NCBI GenBank assembly: GCA_947629225.1 | Contig: CANRCY010000002.1 | Location: forward strand, 1-34,459 | Source: an uncultured Clostridia bacterium | GTDB lineage: Bacteria; Bacillota; Clostridia; Christensenellales; Borkfalkiaceae | Length of the DNA stretch: 34,459 nucleotides | Direction of reading: 5' to 3' | Shown here: positions 9,201-17,621 of the stretch, one piece after another | How the letters are laid out: every line of letters starts with the position of its first letter | Numbering within the stretch: position 1 is the first letter of the stretch | Notes under the pieces: model-generated | What the model saw: only the letters and a program-made list of their open reading frames with translations | Told to the model about the DNA's origin: nothing | Database searches by the model: none | Program-made: the position numbers and the translations under genes

Positions 9201-12200
9201 ATCTGGAACATCAATGCGCTCCGCACGCTCACCATTCCCGCGAGCGTGACCCTGATCGAAACGCAGGCGATCGGCTATTCGAGCACCTCCTATGCCGATC
9301 TCGAAACGCTCACCTTCAAGGCGGCGGCAAACGGTGCGGCAGAACAGCCTCTCGAGATCAGAGAGGGCGCCTTCTACACGCTGCGCGCGCTCAAACACCT
9401 CACCCTTCCTTCCCGCCTCACGGACCTCAACTTCTACACGATGTTCGGCGATACGTATCCCGATTCGTACTCGATCTTCAAGCCGAGCCAGTTAGAGACG
9501 CTTGACTTCGTCGGCGACGGCGGCGTCTATTCCGTCAAGGACAACGGCGCTCTGTACAAGGATAACGGTGCAGACGGGTTGGAGCTCGTGTTCTATCCCT
9601 CGAATGCCGAAACGTTCGAGCTCGACCCGAATACGACCTCGATCGGCGACGACGCCGTGCGCGACAATACCACGATCACCGCGATCGAAATCCCCGCCGT
9701 GGTCACGAATATCGGCGCCCGCGCGTTCTACGGAACGGGCGAAGTGGCGACGCTCACCTTCAAGGGCGAAGCGGGCAAGCTCACCATCGGCGAGTACGCC
9801 TTCTACGGTTGCGGGGATGACCTCTATTCGTGGGATCCCGTCATACTCGACCAGCTCGTGCTTCCCGTCAATCTCGTCCGCCTCGGCGCGCATGCCTTCG
9901 GCGACACGAAGATCAAGAAAGTCACCCTCAACAGCGACGCCGTCATCGACGACGGTGCGTTTGCGGACGACTACGGCGATTCCGAAGTCACCGAGCTTGT
10001 CATCGGACCGAACGTCAAAAACATCAACTTCCGTTCGGTGTTCGGCGCCAAGGTCACCACGATCACGGTCGATCCCGACAATCCTTACTACGACAGCGAG
10101 GACAACGTGATCTACACCAAGAACTACGGCGAGCTCGTGTGGTACAATCTCTCCGCGCTCGGCGACGGCAATTTCGTATTGCCCGATTCCGTCACCCGTA
10201 TCGGCGCGAATACCTTTAAGGATATGGCGGCGCTCAGAAGCATCACCATTCCCGCAAGCGTCACCTACATCGGGCAAGAGGCGTTCTCGGGTTGCAGCGG
10301 GCTCGCAAACGTCATCTTCAAGGCGCCCGAAAACGGCGCCGAGAGGGCAGAGCTCACCATCGGCAACGAGGCGTTCTATAACTGCAAGTCGCTCGTCTCG
10401 ATCACCCTTCCCGAAGGGACCACGAGCCTCGGCTCCAAGATGTTCACGGGGTGCGATAAGCTCACCGAAGTAAATCTTCCCGCCTCGCTCGAACACATCG
10501 AGCCCGTCTACGACTACAACCAGTACAGCGGCAAAACGTCGACCCAGCTCGGCATGTTCTCCGATTCCTATTCGAACATCCTTGCCGTGCTCACGGTCGC
10601 CGAGGGCGGGCAGCACTACTCCGCCAAGGAAGACGTGCTCTACTCTCTCCGTCTCGACGAAAAGACGCAGACTTATGTCGAAGACGAGGTCCTGTACAGG
10701 GCTCCGAAGTCGGCGCACACGTCGGTCACCCTTCCCGATACCATCAGTTACATCTGGGATCGTTCCTTCTATTCCTACTCGACGACCAATCCGAGCACGC
10801 TCACCACGCTCATCTTCCCCGAGACCCTCGCAAAGAGGACGGATAAAGAGGGCAACGAGGTAGACGGCACGCTCGAGATCGGCGACTATGCCTTCTACGG
10901 CAACGTCTCCCTCAAATCGGTCGTATTGCCGCAGGGCGTTACCGTCATCGGCGAAGACGCATTCAACAGCTGTCCGTTCACAAGCTTCGTCGTGCCCAAG
11001 ACGGTCACCTCGATCCGCGCGAGCGCATTCAGATATTGCCAGGAGCTCCGCACCCTCACCTTCGAAGAGGGCGGCACAGAGCCTCTCCGCATCGAGGACG
11101 TCACGGAGTACAGCTCCTACGGCTTCGTGTATAATTGTAGCCGTCTGAGAAAGGTCGAACTTCCCGAACGTACGAGCTACATCGGCGAAGCGGCGTTCGG
11201 TCTTTGCGAACTTCCCGACGGGGTCGTGATCCCGACCACCGTCCGCGAGATCGGAGAGAGTGCGTTCGAGCAGTCGAAGATCCCCACCGTGACCTTCACG
11301 AAGGGCAGTAAGCTCGAGAGCATCGGCTACCAGGCGTTCTACTCTTCCAAGCTCGAATCGATCGTCATTCCCGCTTCCGTCCGCTTCATCGACAATCAGG
11401 CGTTCGCCAACTGCGAATCGCTCAAGAGCTTCGTCGTGGAAGACAACAGCGAGCTCGAAACGATCGGCGATGCGAACTACGGCAACATCGCACCCAACGT
11501 CTTCTCGGGTTGCTATAACCTTGCCGAGGTGAGCTTCGGCGAGAACTCCAAGCTCAGATACATCGGTCAGGAAATGTTTGCGCACTGCGTCTCGCTCAAG
11601 AGCATCGTCATTCCGCTCAGCGTCGAAGAGATCGGCAAAAACGCATTCCTGATCTCCGAATACGACGTCGGCAAGACGGGCAATCCCGACGACCTCGGTT
11701 TAACGTCCATCACGTTCGAACAGAAGGAAGATCGGCTCAGCAAGCTCCATGTCGTCGGGCAGGCGTTCTCGGGCACGCAGATCACCGAGTTCCGCTTCCC
11801 CGAAACGGAGAACGAAATCGTCCTCAAAGACAATGTCTTCCTGGGTTGTGCAAATCTTGCCACCGTCTACATCAGCAGCAAGATCTACAACCTGAAAAAC
11901 GCCTTCCTCGGCTGCACCAAGATCACGAAGATCGAAGTCTCCGCGGATAACCCGAGCTATGAGATCGACGCAAAACAGCCCTTCCTCAGAAGCAAGACGA
12001 ACGGGGATATCCTCCTCGTCTTCGGCGCAGTGACGGGCAGGCTCGAGATCGAAGATGGCTCCGTGCAGATCGGCGCTTCCGCCTTCTCGGGCACCGAGAT
12101 CACCGAAGTGTACATTCCTCGCAGCGTCATGCGTATCGGCGACTCTGCGTTCAAGGATTGTCTCTCTCTTCAAAAGGTCGAATTCGAATCGGGCAGTTCC

Positions 12201-15200
12201 CTCAACACCATCGGCTTGGAGGCGTTCAGCGGATGCGTTGCCCTCAACGATATCGACTTCACCAAGACCCTTCAGCTCAACACGTTGGTTGCAGACAAGA
12301 ACGGGTACAACAGCAACACCTTCGCGGGCTGTTCGAGCCTCACCGTGCTCGATTTCAGCAACACCCGCCTCACGACGATCGGGAGCGGCACGTTCGACGG
12401 ATGCACCGAATTGCAGACCCTCAGACTTCCGCGCACCCTCACGAGCATTTCGAGCCGGACGAGTTATAGTTATTATTCAGAATCTGTGCTCGGTCACACC
12501 AAGATCGCGTCCCTCGATCTGAGCAGAACGGGTCTCAAAGAGCTCCCGATGAACTTCTTCAAGGGAAGCGCGACGCTGGAAAGCGTTCAGTTCCCGAACT
12601 CCCTCAACACGATCGGTCCCTTCGCCTTCCAAGGTTGCACGGCGCTCACCGAGCTCGACCTTTCGGGCAACGGCGGGATCCAGGAGATCGGCAACTACGC
12701 GTTCGAGAGCTGCACGAACCTTGCGACCCTCAAACTGCCCACCTCCCTTCGGACCATCCGCTTCGCCGCATTCGCGAACGATACCCTCGTCACTTCCGTG
12801 AATCTCGATTTTGTCGAGGCGATCGAACTCAAAGCGTTCTACAACACGGGTCTCACCGAAGTTACGCTCTTGGGGAGAGTCACCAAATGGGGCGGCGGCG
12901 ACGATTGGAGCCAATCGTACTCCGGTTGGGATTGGCGTGCCGTCAGCGCAAGAGAGGACAACGGCATCTTCGCCGCCTGCAAAGACTTGAAGAAGGTCAC
13001 CTTCTCCTACACGCTTACCGCCGACTGCAAATTCGAGAGCTACACCTTCGCGCATTGCGACGCGCTCGACACCATCACGTTCGAGGAGGGCACGCAGGTC
13101 GCCACCCTTGGGCAATATATGTTCACATACTGCTCGGGGCTCAAGTCGGTCACCCTTCCCGCAAGCATCAACGATCTGAACTACGCCCGCGCTTTCCAAA
13201 ATTGCATCAACATGCAAATGCTCGACTTTTCCAAGACGGCGTTGACGGGTTTGGATAACAGCTTGTTCAGCGGTTGCGAAAACCTCGAAACGATCAAGCT
13301 GCCTCACGGGCTCACCTCCATCGATTACTACCTCTTCGAAGATATGACGAAGTTGCGCTCGGTCGAGATCCCCTCGAGCGTCACCTCGATCGGAAACTCC
13401 GCATTCGAAAACTGCACCTCGCTCACGTCCATTGACCTTCCCGAAGGGATCAAAACGATCGGCAGCTCTGCGTTCGAAGGTTCGGGGATCACTTCCATCA
13501 GGCTGCCCGCATCCCTTTCCGATTCCGGAAGCTACTACGGCGCACTCGGCACGAGCATCTTCGAAGATTGCGCGTCTCTCGGGTCCGTCACCTTTGCTCC
13601 CGGCATCGACATTCAAAAGATCCCGTCGAGCGCCTTCAAGAACTGCACGTCGCTCACGTCCATCACCCTTCCCGAAGGGCTCACCGATATCGGCGCGAAC
13701 GCCTTCCTCAACGCGGGGATCGTCTCCCTCACCCTTCCGTCGAGCCTGAAAGTGGTCGGGAACCTCGCCTTCTCGGGAAGCAAGATCATGAACGCCGAGA
13801 TCAAGGGCGGGCAGGTCATGGACTCCTCCTACTCCTACGCGTCCGTTCCCAAGCAGCTCTTTGAGGACTGCACAGCCCTTCTCACCGTCACCTTCGCAGA
13901 GGGCACGACGGAGATCGGCGAAAGCTGGTTCTCGGGTTGCAGTTCGCTCATGAGGGTCACCCTTCCCGAAAGTGCGGCGACCCTCGGCAAGAACGCCTTT
14001 GCAAACTGCACGTCGCTCCAGGACATCGACCTGCAACATGTCTCCTCGATCGGCGAGGGCGCGTTCACGGGTTGCGAAACGCTCTTTAAGAGCGAGCAGA
14101 ACTGGCAAGACGGCGTGTTCTACCTCGGCGGACAGATCGTCGCCTTCGACGAAGATCGTCTCAAGGCGGCAAACGGCATTGTCAACGTGAAAGATGGCAC
14201 GGGAAGTATCGGCAACAAGACCTTCTCGGGCGCGCAAGAGCTCAAAAAGATCGTGCTGCCCGCAAGCGTCACTTCGATCGGCGCTAACGCCTTCGAAAAC
14301 TGCGTCGCCCTCACGGAGGCAGACCTCTCTGCGTCCTCCGTCACGGAGATCCCCGCCAGTGCGTTCATCGGTTGCACGGCTTTGACGAAGTTCTCCTTCC
14401 CCAAAGCGATCGAATCGATCGGCTCCTCCGCCTTCAACAAGACGGGTCTCACCGAGATCACGATCCCCGCAACCGTCTCTACGCTTGGGTCGAGCGCCTT
14501 TGCAGATTCCTCGCTTGAAAGTATCACCTTCGAAGACGGCGCGCTCACCGCTCTTCCGAGCAGCTTGTTCAGCGGTTGCGAATCTCTTACAAGCGTCAAG
14601 CTCGGCACGAAGATCATCGAACTCAACATGTATGTCTTCGAAAACTGCACCGCGCTCGAAACGATCGACCTGTCTCATCTCGAGGTCATCGGCTCCTCCG
14701 CCTTCAGGGGCGCGGGGCTCACGAGCGTCACGATCCCCGAGGCGATCAAGGGCTCCTATCCCAACAACCTCGGCGCGAACGCCTTCGAAAACTGCACGAA
14801 ACTTGCGAAGGTAGAGTTCGCTTCCGAAGAGAACTTCACCAACCTTTCGGGTTCGCTGTTCAAGGGCTGCACCGCGCTCAAGACCATCACCCTTCCCGCA
14901 AGCGTCACCGCGATCAACGAGAGCACGTTCGAGAATTCGGGGCTTCAGTCCATCGTCATTCCCGAATCCGTCGTGGGCATTGGCGCGAACGCCTTCAAGG
15001 GTTGCGCCGAACTCACGAGCGTCACTCTTTCCAAGGGTCTCAAAAATCCGCCGAGCTATTCGAGCTCCGTTGCGAGCGGCTTGTGCGAAGGCGCGTTCGA
15101 AAACTGCGTCAAGCTCGCCTCGATCGACTTCACCGCCTGCACCTCGCTCACCGAGCTCCCGAGCAGACTGTTCACGGGTTGCACCCTTTTGAATGACATC

Positions 15201-16013
15201 ACCCTTCCCGCGGGTCTCACGAGGATCGGGATGAACTGCTTCGAAGGCACTGCCTTCACCGAGTTCACCATTCCCGAAACCGTCTCCGCGATCGGCACGG
15301 GCGCGTTCAAGGGCTTGTCCATCACAACGATCACCCTTCCCGCCGCCCTTGTAGATTACGAAGAAGATTACAGTTATTATGACGGCTACGTCTGGGTTGA
15401 CGGCTTCGGCGAAGGCGTGTTCGAGAACTGCACAGAGCTTACCACGGTGATTTTTGCGGAAGGATGCAAGCTCACCGAGCTCTCCGCAAACACCTTCAAA
15501 GGCTGCTCGTCGCTTTCCGAGATCACCCTTCCCGATGGGCTCGATCAGGTTTGCGAATCGGCGTTCAAGGGTTGCGTTGCTCTCAAACATCTCAAACTGC
15601 CGATCACCGTGAAATACTTCGGCAACGACATGTTCAGCGGCTGTTCGTTCGACCTGCTCGAGATCCCGAGCAGCAAGGATACCGACTATTACGAGCGGTA
15701 CTTCTCGGAATTCGTCTCCGTCAAGGTGGTCTCCATTCTCGACGGTTGCACCGAGCTCAACGAGTATCTCTCCACGGTCGCCAATCTGCCCGGACTTCAA
15801 AAGATCATTCTGCCCAAGACAATTGACCGTTACGACGTCGACTATAAGGGCATAGGTCCTTTCGACAATCTTCCTTCGACCGTCCAACTTTGCTTCGTCG
15901 GCAGCGAAGAGGAGATGAAGACGAACTTCGGCGAAAGCGAATGGGAGGAGTTCAAGGCGACCTTCCCCGAAGATGCAAACGTCGTTTACGAGTACAAAGA
16001 GAACGCAGACTGA
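6285..16013 (+). CDS. Giant (~3242 aa) surface lipoprotein: InlB/Flg_new-like repeats, FN3-like segments, long LRR_5 (BspA-like) array
   Basis: Start at ATG 6285 after SD AAGGAGAG; lipoprotein signal MKRRLLLLLSVFFAVIGVLTFASC. Flg_new-like units (YTVTFETNGGSTVSPVSVRNGKKAEKPEPPTKDGEVFVGWYTD...LYARF). Then dozens of LRR_5 units of type 'F.GC..L..V.LP..L..IG..AF..C'. No LPXTG or C-terminal TM seen. The ORF-track start at 6237 overlaps the -10 box. Confidence 0.92.
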   Translation: MKRRLLLLLSVFFAVIGVLTFASCKENPDVGGNLQAGEEAGDYYCEVGGEKCTLSLTQECGFTLDVGGAPITGSYTPNGEVLAMKYDGGEISATYFNDVVTLEFEGTSYRFLRDVNYTVTFETNGGSTVSPVSVRNGKKAEKPEPPTKDGEVFVGWYTDNNFKSAYAFNEPVSSDLKLYARFVAPMDPEYTVSFDVNGGEGSFDPVQTIGHKLFELPVPEREDGAEFVGWWVSQYGDPEKLTYQYKVEQTLEESVTLYAVWAGEAPVVSVGEKLIEWNSVGVGATYSLTVKNLSVTDGDPVVVTWTGAQTSYNFDFTRQDAGEYEISVQSNNKEGKAYYKNKVLAKVSVFKVEGSTLMFNKVENAEKYLLAIECGDAGHHPGPIEIDANNPASYDFSGCEMKNGKIGFTVTATATGYLSSVSDKFEFSRVLDQVSGIDVEPNSEQLRWSSVPNAATYHVTVKQGDSTLYEEDVVDGTSFPLKNLDSGLYEISITPKARGWNSPAASTYSYQKNTLAAPANVRSDVANSKIVWDTVKGAVRYEVQIGSHTKSVTENEIPFTEEFREAGVSEYTVIVRAIAQDSANNSLWTDVYSVRYGELGNELRYRDGVLSWDPVFGVSSYELKLNDGEGVAYDNVSSIDVKELFTAEGTYRFALRALYADTGEKTIYATVQIYKLSFDTQGADQNIGSLYLATGDKVTLPGSEDVSLFGFDLDGWYTDPDEDKGERYDDGVYLDQNNRTVYAHWNPKMFHIKLVVAPYGIETEEITAGVDAFYRRRVELPIPESSDPIKGFTGWYDSPTGEVSFTRADGVIASYTQGGDITLYAQWIDVLSFTAITDGNGTITAYQVSKSKDINLSDLSLIHIPQYYQERPVTQVIDFTECTSLEIVEIPDSIQLISVATTESAFTGCTKLREIRIYETDYNGPKYYSDVDGVLLYNNPGTNLLELKLYPIGRDAEVFDIPDGVQVLPSNAIWNINALRTLTIPASVTLIETQAIGYSSTSYADLETLTFKAAANGAAEQPLEIREGAFYTLRALKHLTLPSRLTDLNFYTMFGDTYPDSYSIFKPSQLETLDFVGDGGVYSVKDNGALYKDNGADGLELVFYPSNAETFELDPNTTSIGDDAVRDNTTITAIEIPAVVTNIGARAFYGTGEVATLTFKGEAGKLTIGEYAFYGCGDDLYSWDPVILDQLVLPVNLVRLGAHAFGDTKIKKVTLNSDAVIDDGAFADDYGDSEVTELVIGPNVKNINFRSVFGAKVTTITVDPDNPYYDSEDNVIYTKNYGELVWYNLSALGDGNFVLPDSVTRIGANTFKDMAALRSITIPASVTYIGQEAFSGCSGLANVIFKAPENGAERAELTIGNEAFYNCKSLVSITLPEGTTSLGSKMFTGCDKLTEVNLPASLEHIEPVYDYNQYSGKTSTQLGMFSDSYSNILAVLTVAEGGQHYSAKEDVLYSLRLDEKTQTYVEDEVLYRAPKSAHTSVTLPDTISYIWDRSFYSYSTTNPSTLTTLIFPETLAKRTDKEGNEVDGTLEIGDYAFYGNVSLKSVVLPQGVTVIGEDAFNSCPFTSFVVPKTVTSIRASAFRYCQELRTLTFEEGGTEPLRIEDVTEYSSYGFVYNCSRLRKVELPERTSYIGEAAFGLCELPDGVVIPTTVREIGESAFEQSKIPTVTFTKGSKLESIGYQAFYSSKLESIVIPASVRFIDNQAFANCESLKSFVVEDNSELETIGDANYGNIAPNVFSGCYNLAEVSFGENSKLRYIGQEMFAHCVSLKSIVIPLSVEEIGKNAFLISEYDVGKTGNPDDLGLTSITFEQKEDRLSKLHVVGQAFSGTQITEFRFPETENEIVLKDNVFLGCANLATVYISSKIYNLKNAFLGCTKITKIEVSADNPSYEIDAKQPFLRSKTNGDILLVFGAVTGRLEIEDGSVQIGASAFSGTEITEVYIPRSVMRIGDSAFKDCLSLQKVEFESGSSLNTIGLEAFSGCVALNDIDFTKTLQLNTLVADKNGYNSNTFAGCSSLTVLDFSNTRLTTIGSGTFDGCTELQTLRLPRTLTSISSRTSYSYYSESVLGHTKIASLDLSRTGLKELPMNFFKGSATLESVQFPNSLNTIGPFAFQGCTALTELDLSGNGGIQEIGNYAFESCTNLATLKLPTSLRTIRFAAFANDTLVTSVNLDFVEAIELKAFYNTGLTEVTLLGRVTKWGGGDDWSQSYSGWDWRAVSAREDNGIFAACKDLKKVTFSYTLTADCKFESYTFAHCDALDTITFEEGTQVATLGQYMFTYCSGLKSVTLPASINDLNYARAFQNCINMQMLDFSKTALTGLDNSLFSGCENLETIKLPHGLTSIDYYLFEDMTKLRSVEIPSSVTSIGNSAFENCTSLTSIDLPEGIKTIGSSAFEGSGITSIRLPASLSDSGSYYGALGTSIFEDCASLGSVTFAPGIDIQKIPSSAFKNCTSLTSITLPEGLTDIGANAFLNAGIVSLTLPSSLKVVGNLAFSGSKIMNAEIKGGQVMDSSYSYASVPKQLFEDCTALLTVTFAEGTTEIGESWFSGCSSLMRVTLPESAATLGKNAFANCTSLQDIDLQHVSSIGEGAFTGCETLFKSEQNWQDGVFYLGGQIVAFDEDRLKAANGIVNVKDGTGSIGNKTFSGAQELKKIVLPASVTSIGANAFENCVALTEADLSASSVTEIPASAFIGCTALTKFSFPKAIESIGSSAFNKTGLTEITIPATVSTLGSSAFADSSLESITFEDGALTALPSSLFSGCESLTSVKLGTKIIELNMYVFENCTALETIDLSHLEVIGSSAFRGAGLTSVTIPEAIKGSYPNNLGANAFENCTKLAKVEFASEENFTNLSGSLFKGCTALKTITLPASVTAINESTFENSGLQSIVIPESVVGIGANAFKGCAELTSVTLSKGLKNPPSYSSSVASGLCEGAFENCVKLASIDFTACTSLTELPSRLFTGCTLLNDITLPAGLTRIGMNCFEGTAFTEFTIPETVSAIGTGAFKGLSITTITLPAALVDYEEDYSYYDGYVWVDGFGEGVFENCTELTTVIFAEGCKLTELSANTFKGCSSLSEITLPDGLDQVCESAFKGCVALKHLKLPITVKYFGNDMFSGCSFDLLEIPSSKDTDYYERYFSEFVSVKVVSILDGCTELNEYLSTVANLPGLQKIILPKTIDRYDVDYKGIGPFDNLPSTVQLCFVGSEEEMKTNFGESEWEEFKATFPEDANVVYEYKENAD

Positions 16014-16028
16014 TCTGCGTTCACACTG

Positions 16029-16057
16029 AAAAGGCAGGCGGTCTCGCCTGCCTTTTT
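16029..16057 (+). terminator. Rho-independent terminator after the giant LRR gene
   Basis: AAAAGGCAGGCG-GTCT-CGCCTGCCTTTTT. Confidence 0.9.
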
Positions 16058-16069
16058 CACTTTCCGAAA

Positions 16070-16175
16070 TTTCCTCACTGTCCCGTTTAGGGAGGTGCGC
16101 CAAGGATAACCCCCTCGCTGTCCCTGAAAGGGAAAGTGGCATGAGCGGAGCGAATGCCGAAAGGGTTCTCTAAAA
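16070..16175. repeat. REP/MITE-like intergenic element, diverged copy 2
   Basis: CTCGCTGTCCCTGAAAGGGAAAGTGGCATGAGCGGAGCGAATGCCGAAAGGG, resembling the 3' half of the element at 5941-6045, same orientation. Confidence 0.45.
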
Positions 16176-16302
16176 CCCCTCGCAAAAAATGTCGCAAATT
16201 CACCCTTCTTGTGCGGGATTTACATTTTTGCATGGGAGTTTGGCATACATCTCAAATTATACATGTTAAATTTATAAATTTTATATTTTCACATGTATTT
16301 GC

Positions 16303-16332
16303 TTGACGGATTCTTGCCTTCGGATATATAAT
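16303..16332 (+). promoter_or_regulatory. sigma70-like promoter for the MoxR/VWA/lipoprotein operon
   Basis: TTGACG (16303-16308), 18-bp spacer, TATAAT (16327-16332); first ATG at 16365. Confidence 0.75.
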
Positions 16333-16364
16333 GTTATAGAGAAAGTATCGTAGAGGAGTTTACC

Positions 16365-17573
16365 ATGGAACGGAAAATATACGAAAAATACAGGAAACGC
16401 ATCGTCAAAGAGGGGATCCTGAAATCTGTTCTTTTGGGCGACATCATCGGTCTCGCCGTCTTCTTGGTCACCGCGTTCTTCTCGTGGTTTTTCGACTATA
16501 AGGCGGGCTTGTTCATTGCGCTCGCACTATTCGGGGTCATCAGCACGGCGGCTACTCTTTTGTTCTATTTCCTCCGCTACCGTCCTACGGTCAAGCAAGT
16601 CGCTTGCCGTATCGACGCGCTCGGTCTCGAAGAGCGCATGCTCACGATGACGGAGCTCGAGGGGGACGATTCCTATATCGCGAGAGCCCAGCGTGAAGAC
16701 ACGATCCGCGCGCTCGGCTCCGTCGACCACATGCTCTTGAAGATCGCGATCTCGGCGGCGATCATCGTGCCCTTCTGTATCTGTTGCGTACTCGGGCTCG
16801 GCATGGCGACCGTCGGCTCCCTCCACGTCGCGGGCATTATCCCGAGCGGGCTCGTAACGCTCACGCCCGACTATACCCCCGGCGTCTTCACCGCGATCTA
16901 TTCCGTCGAAGAGGGGGGCGAAGGCTCCATCATCTATTGGACGGGCGATTGGAGCTCCCCGACCCCCGTCAGCGAAACGGGCGATAAAGTCAAAGAGGGC
17001 GAAGACGCGAAAGCCGTCTATGCGATCCCCGCGGACGATTGGGTCTTTGTCTGTTGGTCGGACGGATGGGGCAATCCCTACCGTCAGGATACCGTCGTAG
17101 ACGAGGACATCTTCGTACAGGCAATTTTCGAACCCATGGACCCCGACCCCGAAGATTCCGAGGCGGAGGACAGCGCGAACAGCGAAGAGAACAGCGACCC
17201 GAGCCAGGAAGGACAGCAAGGTCAGCAGGGTCAAGAGGGGCAGGACGGTCAGCAGGATGGCGAGCCGCAGGAAGGCGACGCGCAGGGCGAAGGAAAGGAC
17301 GATTCGAACGGCGAACCCTCCGCAAACCCCGGGCAATCGGGCGCAAGCGGCGCGCGCGACCTCTCGAGCCAGCAGATCGTGGACGGGCAGACCTACTACG
17401 GCGACCAGTTCGACGACGCCTATCAATCGGCAAAGGACCGTCTGAGTTCGGACAGCAACATTCCCGACGATCTCAAAGGTCACATCGAGGACTATTACGA
17501 ATCGATCGAAACGGGCGGCGAAACGGGCAGAGACGGAAGCGGCTCGGAGGGCGGCTCCGACAGCGGCGACTGA
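16365..17573 (+). CDS. Membrane protein with extracytoplasmic InlB-like domain and Q/G/E-rich low-complexity tail (possibly DUF4175-like)
   Basis: N-terminal hydrophobic helices and a third near residues 125-155; a 'RIDALGLEERMLTMTEL' segment; InlB/Flg_new_2-like domain YTPGVFTAIYSVEEGGEGS...DWVFVCWSDGWGNPYRQDTVVDEDIFVQAIFEP; then GQQGQQGQEGQDGQQDGEPQEGD. Confidence 0.75.
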   Translation: MERKIYEKYRKRIVKEGILKSVLLGDIIGLAVFLVTAFFSWFFDYKAGLFIALALFGVISTAATLLFYFLRYRPTVKQVACRIDALGLEERMLTMTELEGDDSYIARAQREDTIRALGSVDHMLLKIAISAAIIVPFCICCVLGLGMATVGSLHVAGIIPSGLVTLTPDYTPGVFTAIYSVEEGGEGSIIYWTGDWSSPTPVSETGDKVKEGEDAKAVYAIPADDWVFVCWSDGWGNPYRQDTVVDEDIFVQAIFEPMDPDPEDSEAEDSANSEENSDPSQEGQQGQQGQEGQDGQQDGEPQEGDAQGEGKDDSNGEPSANPGQSGASGARDLSSQQIVDGQTYYGDQFDDAYQSAKDRLSSDSNIPDDLKGHIEDYYESIETGGETGRDGSGSEGGSDSGD

Positions 17574-17621
17574 ATTAAAAAAACGAAAAATCATAAAAAA
17601 TAAAATAAGAGAGTGAAAGAC

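Noticed and set aside
17211-17290. Collagen-like domain
   Set aside because: Gly periodicity is short and lacks proline-rich GXY triplets; better described as Q/G-rich low complexity.
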